NCBI GenBank assembly: GCA_964019425.1
Contig: OZ025792.1
Span: forward strand, 806,001 to 870,000
Origin: Flectonema sp. DT1601
Lineage: Eukaryota > Euglenozoa > Diplonemea > Diplonemida > Diplonemidae
Length of the DNA: 64,000 nt
Direction of reading: 5' to 3'
This document shows positions 38,591-49,841 of the stretch, piece after piece. The first letter of the stretch is position 1; each line of letters opens with the position of its first letter. Position numbers and translations under genes: made by a program. The notes beneath the pieces are model-generated. The model did no database searches and was not told the DNA's origin. It saw only the letters and a program-made list of their open reading frames with translations.

Positions 38591-41439
38591 TCAATTCTTA
38601 TCATCAACATCTTCTCCTCTCATCTTTGCTAACTCTTCTTTGGTCTTCGCTGGCCATACGGAGGCGTAACCTTCTGTACCGAACTGAGTCTGTTTTTAGT
38701 TGGAAGGTAGAGATCAGAATAGAGAGTCCTTGGAAGGTAAAAAAAAGTAAACTACACACCTGCTCCAGAATCCAAGGCTCTCTATCACCCATAACAGCTG
38801 GTGGGAGTTCACGTGACAGATCATAGGAAGGGTCGATAAACGGCTGCCTTGGAGATCCATTAACTGAGCACCAAATATCTGCGTAGATCTTTATCGCTTT
38901 TGAGTGGTCGATAATATCTTCTGTTCTGTCGGAAACATCAATTCTGTTTTAGTTATTGTTGTCTTCCTCATGAGGATTGAATTTCATATAAAAAAAAAGA
39001 AAGAAAAAGACCAACAGGCTCAACAATAATAATACAAAAAGACAACACAATAAAAGGAAAAGGTCAAGAAGTATAAAGAGGTTACTAATTGCTATCTACA
39101 TACCCGTCAATTTGCCTGACGGTCTTGGTCCAGTTTTCATAAAACTTTCTAAGTTTCCATGACAGTTGTCTGACGTATGTTGCGATAGTTGGAAGCTTCT
39201 TCAGTTGATGAGTATTCAGAGAGATAGGTCCGTTATAACCTGTTTCACTGATAGTGACGTTGTGATGTAATCCAATACCATCCGCGATAGTCATTAGAAC
39301 ACCAGAGCAGTTCTTATGCCTCGACATCATATGCCAACTAAACTTTCTTCCGTGTTCAGTCCAAGCAACTTGTTGATTTGTTCTAAAGTGGTAGTACACT
39401 GAACGGAGTGGGAGGAGGCATTCAATTATTGCTACAAAGATAAATATCAAACAGACAAAGACTCTGAATAATGGAGAATGTTTCTTACTAACTTTTGGTT
39501 GTGGAACACGAATAGTTCCATAAGGCTGAGTGTACCAAGTGCTGTGAAGATAGTGTTGGTAAACTTCATCAGTGAAGGCAGGTACGTTCGGATATACTTT
39601 TGCTCCGGTCCATCTGGCGAGTTTACGGGACCAAATCTCAAAGATTTCGAGTTTCTTAGGAAACGTGTCGGGTGTTAAAGTTAGCCTCTGCGCCCAGTCA
39701 GCTGATGATCTGATGAATCTTCTTGTCTCAAAAGTATCAACTAGAAGTGGAATAGATCCAAGCATCATCCAAGGAAACACTCCAATATTAAACATTATCA
39801 TATTGGATAAATTAAAGAAAATGAATCCGAAAAGGGCAAACATTCTCAGGGGACTGTAAGCGAAGTACAGAGGACCAACCATATCAAAAACCAAACCACC
39901 CCATCCGAGGAAGAAGACGCACAGCTCAGCAACAATCCACGGGACTTCTCCATCAAAACCTGCTCTCATGACATGTCCACTGACCCAGTCGTTGTTAAGT
40001 TTTGCGACAAATCCGTAAAAAAATACGAACAATATAAACGCCCTAAATATAAAATGGTGGAAATACGAAAACGTCTGTATCTCATTCACGTTTTCTTGCG
40101 GTTTTTCTTTACTTTTTTTAGTGAAGATTCCCTTAAGGAACTTCACAGGATCGAACTTTAGGCATCTATCAGTTCTGGCGATTAAGAATAGGAATCCAAG
40201 AGTCAGAATTAAATAATAATGATTATTATAGTGAGTAGCTTCAGAGAAGAAGTGCCAGGCAAAGGTTGGGATGAATAGCAAGCAGCTAAGACGGTATGGC
40301 CAACCAATCATGATACCGAATGAAGCAAGTCCCATTAAGTAGTAAACATAGTAGCAGTAAGGTTCACCAAGATCAGGTCCTAACCATTCCATGTAGTCGT
40401 ATTTAAATCTCATGCCAGACCAGCCGTGGTCTCTATAAACTCTTCCTTCATAGACAGCTTTGAATGCATAATCAATCATTAAGTATCCAAATAGAATTCT
40501 AAATATCGCTAACGGAAGGGGATCAGTTCTTAGGAACATCCATTCCTGAATTGAGAGATTACTTCCCCATCTAAATGGTAATGAACAAAGTGGGAAAAAC
40601 CAAGACGAAGCAGCACTCGGTTCGAAGTCAATCCAACCTGATTGAGAATGAACTGAGAACCCAAATGATCGTTGAATCCCAAAATTAACTTCTTTCATTT
40701 CTCTTTCAGCGCAGCCTTTCTTAATGTCTTGCTGCAACTCATAAGATCCGAGCGTGTCAATTAAAATAGGAAGCTCAGATTCCTTCTTCTGTTCGGCTTC
40801 AATCATCTGAACGACGTTATTAATTCCTTCTAATTCACAGCTGATGTCAGCTCCGGAAATCTTTTTCGCGGCTATCTCAAGATCCTTAAACATTCCATGT
40901 TTTCCAGATAAGATAATTTTAACAAAAGGAGGTCTCTTCTGATCCTTCACAGTTGGAAGCACTTCCAAGAGATTTGAAACGAAGGTCAGCTCCTCCTCGC
41001 TGTGAACGAACCAAAATATCTTCGCTCTCTTCATCTTTGAAGGTGCTTCCCATCGAAGCATTGCTATCAGAGGAATCTGAGCAAGTTGAGAAACACCGCA
41101 ATTCAAAATGAAGTATGGCGTTACTTGTTCACCACGACCAAGTACAGACCCACCATAACACTGAACATGAACTTCAAGTTTCAGACCAACGTTGAGGTGC
41201 TCCTTATTGATTCTCGTGAATTTTCTGACGTCGGAAAAGAAAATGGCGGCTTTCTCCCCGACGGTAGACAAAATTGAAAACCCGTCGAAGGAGACTTCCG
41301 TCCCTTCTCTTCTCAACATAACGTATATTCCCGGAATAGAAGCTTTCGGGATTCCATCGAAGAATAAAACGACGCCATTATCGAGTTTCTTTGCGTCTGT
41401 TGCTGTCCAAATACAAGTTTCTGTCTTTTTTTCCGTCAT
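38591..41439 (-). CDS. Vitamin K-dependent gamma-carboxylase-like membrane protein with FNR-like N-terminus (3 exons)
   Basis: Exons 41439-39104, 38943-38760 and 38689-38591 (introns 160 and 70 nt) give 872 residues. Residues about 15-250 resemble a ferredoxin-reductase/NADPH-oxidase-type flavin and nucleotide region: PGIYVMLRREGTEVSFDGFS, then NCGVSQLAQIPLIAMLRW and KIFWFVHSEEEL. From about residue 290 an HTTM/VKGC region follows: DPLPLAIFRILFGYLMIDYA, the diagnostic HYNNHYYL, and YGFVAKLNNDW, whose lysine matches the catalytic base reported for human GGCX. The last exons encode FIDPSYDLSREL, typical of the family. GGCX enzymes carboxylate glutamates in secretory proteins using reduced vitamin K. 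The FNR-like reading is by eye. Confidence 0.85.
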
Positions 41440-41450
41440 ATTTGTAAGAT

Positions 41451-41478
41451 CTGCTTTGGAGGGCAAGAAGTTAAAGCC
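41451..41478 (-). promoter_or_regulatory. Putative trans-splice acceptor of the first carboxylase-like gene
   Basis: The minus strand reads TTTAACTTCTTGCCCTCCAA, then AGCAG, ending at 41451, 11 bases before the preferred start at 41439. It excludes the in-frame ATG slightly upstream. Confidence 0.55.
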
Positions 41479-41559
41479 TGCCTTCTCTTTGTGCGCAAAT
41501 GCTGAGAAGATGGTGTAAATGGTCAGGAAAGCCGTCCGAACACGTGCTGCGGATAATTA

Positions 41560-44082
41560 TCAGAGCTCGTGGTGTGGAGGAGATGCCGGGGGAAAATAAG
41601 GGGGAAAAAAAAAATAAGGGAAGAAAGCAGAAGAATACAAAAAAAAAAAAAAAATAAGGAAAATCATTGAGCCTTGGTCAAACAATAAATATTGAATAAT
41701 AATAAAAAACACTGACACATACTGCGCCAAGACGTTTCCGCTCATCTTCTGCTCGAGATGCTTTCTTATCTTCCAGCAGTATTGTCTAACGTATGTCGGT
41801 ACAAGGCAAAGCTTCTTAACTTGATGAGAGCTCAGTACTACCGGAGCCTTATACAGTTCTGGGTTCCTGGAATCAGGGATCGAATAATTAATCATCAGCT
41901 CATTATCAACCATGACGGTAATGTTTCCATCACATAACTTGTGTCGAGACATCATATGCCAACTAAACTTTCTTCCATGCTCTGTCCAAGCAACTTGTTG
42001 ATTACTACCGTGATGGTAATAGTGTGAACGGAATGGGTACACACATTCAATAACAATTACAATGAAAAGGAATAGAACGGATGCGAATCTAAAAACTGCT
42101 GGTTTTGAAGACTTTAAGACTGGCTGCTCAACTCTTAAAGTTCCTCCTGGCTGACTGTACCAAGTGCTGTGAAGGAAGTTTTGATAAATCTGATCTCTGT
42201 GTGGAGGAACAATCACTCGAATCCTTTCAACCCAACGAACTACACGAGAACGAACTCCACGTTCAAGAGATTGAAATGATTTTGGAAGAACACATTTAGA
42301 GCGACAAACGTTTTCAATTCTGTCGCAGTTCCAACGAATAAACTCACGAGGTTGATGTGTATCAACAAGAATTGGAATACAGCCAAGCATCATCCAAGGA
42401 AACACACCAATTGTAAACATAATCATGTTACACATATTAAAGAACATGAATCCCAACAATGAGAATGTTCTTAACGGGCTGTAACATAAATACAAAGGTC
42501 CAACCATATCAAAAACAAGACCACCCCAAGTGAGGAAGAAAACCAACAACTCAGATGCTACCCAGGGCAGTCCTTCGTCATCAAAACCCGCACGCATTGC
42601 GTGTCCGCTGCACCAATCGTTGTTAAGCTTTGCGAAGAATCCATAGAAGAAGACGAACAAGACAAACCCTCTAAAAACAAAGTGAGAATAGTACGACATC
42701 CTCGGGACTTCATTAACATTCTCTTCAGGTTTTATCTTCTCACCATTAGCGTCTACTTTCGGCTTCAAATAATTCTTCAAAATTCGAATCGGATCAAACT
42801 TAAGACAGGCATCAGCCCTCGTAATTAAAAAGAAGATCCCAAGACAAGTAATCAAATAATAATGATTATTGTAATGCGTAGCTTCAACAAAGAAATGCCA
42901 TGCGAAAGTAATTGAAAAAACTAAACTGCTAAGACGATATGGCCAACCAAGACCAATTCCAATGGAAGCTAACCCCATGACGTAATAAACATAGTAGCAG
43001 TAAGGGTCTCCCAGATCAGGTCCTAGCCATTCCATGTAGTCGTATTTAAATCTCATGTCTGTTTCAACGTAGGATCTCTGGGCTTTGCCTTCGGTTATTG
43101 TTTTCAAGGCATAGTCGAACATTAAATATCCAAATAGGATTCTGAATATAGCTAACGGAAGGGGATCTGTCTGTAGAAACATCCATTCCTGAACTGGTAA
43201 GTTATTACCCCACTTGAAAGGAGTAAAATTTAAAGGAAACAACCACGAGGTAGCTGACTGGTTCTGAAAATCAATCCAAGAAGAACGATTTAACTCCGGG
43301 AATCCGAATGACGCTTGAACTCCAAAAGTCACATTTTCAACGTCTTTAAAATTCTTCTTCAGATCCTCATGTAGTTCATGTGTTCCAATAGTCTCCAATA
43401 CAATCTTCTTGTCTTTTTCTTTTGTGATGAAATCCTTGAGGATAGGAACAGCTTTATTAATACCTTCCGCTTCACACACTACTTCAACTCCAGGAAGCTT
43501 TTTAGCCGTTGCTTGCAATTCTGTGAAGTCACCATGTTTACCAGAGAGAATGATTTGAACTTCAACGGCTCTCTTCTGTTTGGAAGATTTCTGTCTGTCA
43601 AGTACGGCAGCCACCAGTTCAATCTCTTCAGAAGAATGAACAAACCAAAATATTTTTGGTATTTTCATTTCTGCAGGTACATCCCAGCGCATGATGGACG
43701 CTAATGGTATCAAGGCGAGAGGAGTAACTCCGCAATTCAAAACAAAACAAACTTTACTCTCCGCAGAGCGTGAGATCGGAGAAGCACCTCCAGGTTTCTT
43801 CATCACTTCAAACTTCGGACTCTCACTCAGAAGGTAGTCTCTGTGTGTAATTGTGAATCGACGTCGGGATGAAAAGTAAACCACAACATCCTCTCCAACA
43901 GTATTCGCCATTGAGAATGCATCAAAATCAACGGAGCTTCCATCTTTTCTGATTTTAATGAACGCACCGGGGAATTTGTTACTTGCCTTTCCATCAAAAT
44001 GAACCAAAATACCACTCGGCAGAACCTCCTGCTTCACTGCTGTCCAGGTGGTATAAGGATTCTCTTCCGGCTCAGATGACAT
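41560..44082 (-). CDS. Tandem paralogue of the carboxylase-like protein, C-terminal exons missing
   Basis: This gene is paralogous along its whole length to the neighbour at 38591-41439, with the same FNR-like N-terminus (PGAFIKIRKDGSSVDFDAFS, NCGVTPLALIPLASIMRW, KIFWFVHSSEEI), the HTTM core (DPLPLAIFRILFGYLMFDYA, HYNNHYYL) and the putative active-site lysine (YGFFAKLNNDW). Similarity ends at 41723, where a GTATGTG donor lies in the same phase (2) as the neighbour's first donor. No matching downstream exons are found before the next gene. The open frame instead runs about 54 residues into a Phe/Tyr/Pro-rich stretch that is probably intron sequence. So the copy is truncated, or uses distant exons. 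The start lies 12 bases after an ATTTTTTATTACAG acceptor. Confidence 0.8.
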   Translation of the reverse strand: MSSEPEENPYTTWTAVKQEVLPSGILVHFDGKASNKFPGAFIKIRKDGSSVDFDAFSMANTVGEDVVVYFSSRRRFTITHRDYLLSESPKFEVMKKPGGASPISRSAESKVCFVLNCGVTPLALIPLASIMRWDVPAEMKIPKIFWFVHSSEEIELVAAVLDRQKSSKQKRAVEVQIILSGKHGDFTELQATAKKLPGVEVVCEAEGINKAVPILKDFITKEKDKKIVLETIGTHELHEDLKKNFKDVENVTFGVQASFGFPELNRSSWIDFQNQSATSWLFPLNFTPFKWGNNLPVQEWMFLQTDPLPLAIFRILFGYLMFDYALKTITEGKAQRSYVETDMRFKYDYMEWLGPDLGDPYCYYVYYVMGLASIGIGLGWPYRLSSLVFSITFAWHFFVEATHYNNHYYLITCLGIFFLITRADACLKFDPIRILKNYLKPKVDANGEKIKPEENVNEVPRMSYYSHFVFRGFVLFVFFYGFFAKLNNDWCSGHAMRAGFDDEGLPWVASELLVFFLTWGGLVFDMVGPLYLCYSPLRTFSLLGFMFFNMCNMIMFTIGVFPWMMLGCIPILVDTHQPREFIRWNCDRIENVCRSKCVLPKSFQSLERGVRSRVVRWVERIRVIVPPHRDQIYQNFLHSTWYSQPGGTLRVEQPVLKSSKPAVFRFASVLFLFIVIVIECVYPFRSHYYHHGSNQQVAWTEHGRKFSWHMMSRHKLCDGNITVMVDNELMINYSIPDSRNPELYKAPVVLSSHQVKKLCLVPTYVRQYCWKIRKHLEQKMSGNVLAQYVSVFFIIIQYLLFDQGSMIFLIFFFFLYSSAFFPYFFFPPYFPPASPPHHEL

Positions 44083-44094
44083 TTTTAATAATTT

Positions 44095-44122
44095 CTGTAA
44101 TAAAAAATATTTTAATAAAAAA
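44095..44122 (-). promoter_or_regulatory. Putative trans-splice acceptor of the second carboxylase-like gene
   Basis: The minus strand reads TTTTATTAAAATATTTTTTA, then TTACAG, ending at 44095, with a TTAAAAT branch-like element. The start codon is 12 bases downstream. Confidence 0.5.
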
Positions 44123-44215
44123 ACACCAACTAGGAAGTCAATTAATAGCGAGAAAAGGAAAATAGCTCAGAAATTCCTGATGGATGTCTTTTGACAGAAA
44201 ATCCTATATTTTGCA

Positions 44216-45385
44216 TCACTGAAGTAGTGCAGCCAACAGCTTGTCGGGATCCATCTCTGGTTTGTATCTACTTTTGGGTTGTCCTCCAGTTATGAGAATC
44301 TGTTCTAAGGCTTGTTTAATTTCTCTAGTTTGGGGAACATCATTAATTCTCATTTGATCAGAAAGGATGTCAGCTGACCTCACAGATCCAATCTTTATAT
44401 AAACTTTTAGCATTGCGAGGTAAACGAATACGACGTCTCTTTCTTTATTGCGAAACACTTTTTGAAATACCTCCTCCGCAGCAAGAAAACTCGCATCTCC
44501 AAACGAACAAGTCCGCTCTCTGTGGCTGTCAATTAAACAGCAGTGAGACTCTGTAGTGTGTTTAGACATTTCGTTGTAAATGGTTTCTAATTTATTGTGT
44601 TCGTTGGATGCCAAGTAGCAACGCATTAGAGCATTCTGCGAAGAATGACTGAGAACGGCCGACTTGAATTGTGTGCTGAGTAGTCGTTCAGCAGATTCTG
44701 ATGGAGAGTTTGATATAATACAAAGTCTTCTAAATACTTGAGAGTACACTCCGTCATCCATCACAACTCTGGTGTCGTTCTGTAAGCGGGTTAGGATGTT
44801 AATTAAATCATTTTCAGTCTGTGATGTTCCTAAGTAAGCAGTCCAGTCTTGAATAGATAATTCATCGAATGTTGTGTAAAGTGAACTTCTCTCTGATGCA
44901 GTATCGGAATCACCTGCTCTAGTCATTACCGATACAAACTTTGTCAGAGTTCTAGAAGTGTGTATAATCCCATTGTTAGTCATCTCACTTTCAATTTCCC
45001 TCAAGAAGGGAGCGTCTCTGGCTGCAAACTTGCCTCTTTCAATAACTTGTTGATAGTTCTTTTTGGATAATTTAACTCCTCGACTTAGAAGTTCTGAATA
45101 CACTTTGTTGGCTCTACCCACGGCCCCAATTCTACAAAGTACTTCAAGTGCTGCTACCAAGGTCTCATTACCAACTCCAGGTTTCGCACAAGCGTCCGTA
45201 ACGAGTCCACCCACAGCTGCTGGTGATAACTTCATCGTTTTTATTGTCCGCAACTTCCTTGCCGCCTGGAGGTCTTCCTGCTGAAGAGTTAGCTTGTGTC
45301 TTCTCCCTATTATTGGCAAGTTGTTCTTCTTCACAGCCCCCAGCTGTGCAACTGCTCTGCTGCAGTCTCGAAAAAGGTGTTTCAT
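44216..45385 (-). CDS. PPR-like helical repeat protein, probably mitochondrial
   Basis: This single exon codes for 389 residues. The N-terminus (MKHLFRDCSRAVAQL) is basic and amphipathic, as in mitochondrial targeting signals. Several helix pairs resemble pentatricopeptide-type repeats, for example GAVGRANKVYSELLSRGVKL followed by KNYQQVIERG, and GSVRSADILSDQMRINDVP followed by TREIKQALEQI near the C-terminus, each with the spacing of about 35 residues expected of PPR units. PPR proteins bind organellar RNA; euglenozoans use many of them. The repeats are degenerate, so other alpha-solenoids remain possible. Confidence 0.6.
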   Translation of the reverse strand: MKHLFRDCSRAVAQLGAVKKNNLPIIGRRHKLTLQQEDLQAARKLRTIKTMKLSPAAVGGLVTDACAKPGVGNETLVAALEVLCRIGAVGRANKVYSELLSRGVKLSKKNYQQVIERGKFAARDAPFLREIESEMTNNGIIHTSRTLTKFVSVMTRAGDSDTASERSSLYTTFDELSIQDWTAYLGTSQTENDLINILTRLQNDTRVVMDDGVYSQVFRRLCIISNSPSESAERLLSTQFKSAVLSHSSQNALMRCYLASNEHNKLETIYNEMSKHTTESHCCLIDSHRERTCSFGDASFLAAEEVFQKVFRNKERDVVFVYLAMLKVYIKIGSVRSADILSDQMRINDVPQTREIKQALEQILITGGQPKSRYKPEMDPDKLLAALLQ

Positions 45386-46996
45386 CTCATGTTCATATAA
45401 TCCTTATCACCTTCCAACTCCTGTCTGAAGTAATTGCGTTACTGAACAGATTAAGAAGGAAGCAAACCTTATCAAAGTTTATTGCATTGTGATCAGTGTT
45501 GAGTATCCTTTGTTGAGAATGTAAGTGAGAGAAGATTATTGCAATGAAGCTCAAAATATGACAATTGAAGCGACAAAAGGGGCCCTTCTTTCGGGATGGG
45601 AAGGGGGATGGCTCACGTTTAATTACTGAGAGTTGGGAGGTGGTAACATTCTTTTAAAGTTACTGATTTTAGTGATGAATAAAAAAAAAACTGATAAAAA
45701 AAGTATGAAGCCCACCACCCAACAAAAATTGACAATTTAGTGCCGAGAAAAGGCTGTATATAATCTTCTACCTCGATAATCAAAAAGAATTACCACCAAT
45801 CGCTCTGAGTAAGCTAAACAATAAGACGCGCACTTTCACTCGTGGGGTGCTCCGAAGTCGCGCATCACTGCTCTTTCTTATTTACTTTATTTATTTATTT
45901 TTTTAAAACGACTTTTCAGAATTTCCGTCAGTCAGTTTCAATGTTACCATCTGTTGTTCATTACTAAAACACTTTGCACTGTGCGAAAACCCTCAAAAAC
46001 AATACAACCGCTCAACTACATCAACATCGTTTTGGAGCACCCTCCGATAATTTGAATTGCTCTCCACCCCAGAAAAAAAAAAAAGGAAAAAGTTTTTTTT
46101 TTTTTTTTTTAAAAATCAAGAAACGAAAGAAATGATGGAATAAGGAGATAGAAAAAAGAAATTAAAAAAAAAAAAAAAAAAATTGGGGAGAACAAAAAAA
46201 AAAAAAAAAAAGAGTTGAGTTCACGATGCCTGCTGTCTGCAAGCTGAACAAAAAAAGAAAAAAAAAAAGGAAATGACACATGCAGGACCCAAAAACTGCT
46301 GACAATAACGAGTCAAGTAAATAATTTCAAAAGAAAAAAAAAGGGAAATCAAACCTGGTATGATGAGTCCTAAAGGCAAGACTTATATTTTTTCAAGCAA
46401 TAGGCATCTCCATTTGTTGTACCACATGGCAAGCTGCCTATCACATGCCGTTTAAACTAATTTTTTTTCTTTTCTTTTTTTTTCTTCTTTTTATTACCAT
46501 TTTTAGAAACTTATTCTTCCTCATTTTTCTTTTTTTTCCCCTTTTTTTTTTCCTTTTTCTCGTCTTCTTTTTATATTTATTTTTCCCTGTGTTGACCTTC
46601 CCAATAAGTATCAACGAATGTAAGCAAAGGAACAAAAAAAAAGGTTTAAAAAAAAGTGTTGAAGAAAAGATAACCAAAAGAAGTAAAAGGCTCAGCACAT
46701 GGGGGGTATTTTCTCGAAAGGTTTCACAAAAAAAAGATATGTTTCTACGAATCGAACTCAAAACCAGCATGTAGCTTCACCACGGAGAGAGGGAGCATAA
46801 AGAAAAAGGCAAAGAGAGAAGTTGACAATTTTAAGGCGCCGCGAGAGGCTTCGCCGATAAATGACATCAAAACTACAAGAGTTTGGAAGTCGTTCTGTCT
46901 TTGGAATAGAAAGGAAAGTAAGATTACAGATTGCGAAGGAATGGAACGAATAAAGTAGCACTCTATTTGATGAATCCTCAAAGTTAGTTAAGTTAT
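45386..46996. other. Long low-complexity spacer
   Basis: About 1.6 kb between the eIF4G and PPR-like genes. It is dominated by homopolymer tracts: poly(A)/poly(T) at 46071-46120, A tracts at 46164-46181 and 46194-46212, and a T-rich plus-strand block at 46460-46580. Apparent reading frames here are compositional. No gene was recognised. Confidence 0.5.
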
Positions 46997-49720
46997 TTAT
47001 TCCTGTTCGGCTTCCTCCTCCTCCTCTGCTTCTTCTTCAACTTCTTCCTCCTCACCTCCTCCAACAAACTCCTTCAAGTGCTTGGCGGCAACGGCTGTTT
47101 TTGGTGAAATAATATTTTAAGTATTTAAAGTAACAACTCATCAGATACTAACATACCTATCTTTGACGATCCCTTCATTCCATTAAATACTGAGGAGAGG
47201 GTTTCAGTATCGAAGAGCTGTACATCTTCAATGAGGTATTTAATCATAAAAGTAATTACTGCTTCTTCTTCAATCAATGGCCAAGAAGTTTTGTGGTTGA
47301 AAGCAATCAAAGCGTTTAGAACGGTGCTGGTCTTCTCTTCGATATCAGTTTCGAACTTCATGTCAGCGTGAAGTGGACGCCAGAGACCTTCAACAACGAT
47401 AGCGTACAACTCCTGAACGTCCTCGTATGGTCTTTCTTCCTCTGCGAGTTCCTGGAAGCACAATTTGATCATTCTGCAACCATTTCTAAATACTGAGTTA
47501 ATCTCTTTGTATCCCGTAAAGTCTGAGGTTTCCTCAGGGTCCGATGGGAGAAGTTTCTTCAACACAACAGCTGCTCTGGAGTAGGCCTTTGGTTTATCAC
47601 TGACAAGATCTTCCATGGCTGAGTTAGCAATGAAGTAAGCAATTCCTCTCATGATATCGTCTCTTTTAAATAAAGAAGTACTTGTTAAGAAGTTGATGTA
47701 CTCAGAGAGCATGTCGCGACTCTCTTCATCGTTCTCGACAGCAATAGCTCTAAGCACTTCCATCACAACAACTGGGCAGAGGTTGTCAAAGTTGTATTCC
47801 TCTTCGTAGTGCTTCATATCCTCTTCTAACAATATATTCTTTTCAACTTCCATCATACACTCCATTGCTCTGGTTCCCACCTTAGCTCTGAAGGCTGAGT
47901 CAACTTCCATAGGTGGCTTGTCTCTTGCCTTCTTTTCGTCTTCATCCTTGTCCCTGTGCTTCTTCTCCTTCTTGTCCTTCTTCTTCTTCTTTTTGTCTCC
48001 GCTCTGAATCGAGCTGTAGGCATTGCTCTGTGTTTGGTAGTTTGTGAATTGTTTTTCGACATAGAAAGGGAATGTATTTCAGTACTACAACAGGAGAGGA
48101 ATAGTCAAAACATACCTTGGTTGGCTGTGGTTGTGGGGTACCAGCGGCTTTACTACCTCCACTTCCAGCTGCACCACTGCCGCCACTGGCCTGCTTTGCG
48201 GTGTTTTTAGTGCTTCCCTTCTTAGAGGTCCCGGTAGTTTGCCACTCGTCCTTCGCGTTCTTCTTTGCGGCGGCCGCTGCCTTAGCTTCATCTTTCCTCG
48301 CCTTACCTCCAACGGACTTGTGGACAGTTGCACCAGAACCCCACGCGTTACTCTCTCCAGAGTGAGATACGTTACCCTGACCGGCCAACCTGTTTGTTTG
48401 TTTTTGTGATTATTCCGATACTGTACATCGAGCATCATTGATTAAATACATACTTCTTTCTCTCAGCGTCATCGCTCTCTTTCTCGAGATCCTTCAATTT
48501 CTTGGCAGTTCCTGCCTTTTGAGGCTGTTTTTTTTGTTTTTTTTTTGTTTTGTTTTTTTTCGTATGATTAGAATGGTTGCTAGTTAGAAATAAATAGAAA
48601 GACAACATACCCATCCCTTAGCTCTCGCTTCTACAGTGTTGATGATAGAAAACTGAATACGCTTATCGAACCTTCCATTGTGGGCCAACTTCTCCATCTC
48701 ACTAAAGTACTCGTCAATCTTCTGAGAGTGGTCAAACTTCTCACCTCTCTTTCTGAGTTCCATCTCTCTTCCGACTGTGTTGAGAAGCTTGCAAAGAACT
48801 TCGATTTCCTCCCCTGCTGGGATTCCATCTTTCTTGAATAAGATTTCAGGAATAACCCAATGAATAACTTTGTTAGAAAGCATCTGAGTTTTGTATAATT
48901 CTCCAACGAAGTGAACGTTTCCAAGTTGGCGTTTTTTGGCAAGAAGTTCTTCGAGATCACGTTCTTCAATAGTCTGTTCAGGGTCAACTTTACTTCTCTC
49001 AAGGATCTTCTTACAACGTTCGAATTCACCCTGTACAACTTGAATGAACTGACTTCTAAATCTCAAATCACCGCCTTTCTTTGATTGCTTCTCTCTGTCT
49101 GACATTCTCTTTGATAGCGATGCGTACATTTCACAGAAAGAAGGCTGGTTAGCAGCTCTATCAAAGATAAGTTGGATAGTCAAGTTCATCGCCTCCTCGG
49201 TGTTGAGAATCTCATCCTTTCCAACAAGTTGCTCAGAAAGAGCTTCGTATTTCTCAGGAGTTAACTTGTTAAGTACACCGTTAACGAATTTCTTAACCTT
49301 ATCTAACTCTGATAATTCATTTTGACTCTTAATACGGTAAGCGTCTTCAGTAGTCTGCAGAGAGCCCAGACCGTTATCAACTTGCTGCTTCTCACTTCCG
49401 AATATAGCTCTACCCTCTCCTGCGTTGTTAGAGTTATCGTTTCTGTTGTTAGAAATGTTATACATGAATGCTCCCATGCTGCCTTCGGTTTCAGGCTTCT
49501 CGAGACCTTCTTCCTTCAGTCTGTCGATGAGACCTTCTGGAAGCTGAGGATCATCTTGAACTTTTTGTTTTATTTCCAACATGTGGTCAAGTTCATATTG
49601 GTACTTTGGCTTGTCATCTGACAAAAGGTCTTCCACAGCTGTGCTACTTGACGGAGCCTTCACATCAGTGGTGACGGTCTTCTGCTGACTTTTGTTGTTC
49701 TTGAAACTAAACAACGACAT
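46997..49720 (-). CDS. eIF4G: Translation initiation factor eIF4G (5 exons)
   Basis: Exons 49720-48611, 48524-48454, 48389-48116, 48027-47157 and 47094-46997 join into 807 residues. The introns are 86, 64, 88 and 62 nt, with GTATGT donors and acceptors ending in ACAG. Residues about 145-365 are a MIF4G domain (KVKKFVNGVLNKLTPEKYE, then EAMNLTIQLIFDRAANQPSF), the eIF4A-binding HEAT repeats of eIF4G. Residues about 525-720 fit an MA3 domain (VLRAIAVENDEESRDMLSEY and onwards). A Gly/Ala-rich linker and a lysine-rich patch separate them, and the C-terminus is polyglutamate. The MIF4G-MA3 arrangement defines cap-complex scaffold eIF4G. A YELDHML sequence near residue 45 may be an eIF4E-binding motif. 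Confidence 0.9.
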
Positions 49721-49841
49721 TTTCGCAACTGATTAGTAGTGCGCTTTTGATAATCTGATTGAAGGGAAGGAAATGATAAATAAAAAGATTGACAATAAGA
49801 AATGTTAAACTGCCGAGTGCGAAAACGTTTCTTCCACTCAT

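Noticed and set aside
41440-41466. Upstream ATG of the first carboxylase-like gene
   Set aside because: The acceptor ending at 41451 removes it; the start at 41439 is preferred.
41560-41722. The Phe/Tyr/Pro-rich C-terminal 54 residues of the second carboxylase-like protein as a real domain
   Set aside because: They begin exactly at a conserved splice donor and look like translated intron polypyrimidine sequence.
46441-46774. 109-codon frames on both strands
   Set aside because: Both are translations of T-rich/A-rich low-complexity DNA (poly Phe/Leu or poly Lys) and not genes.
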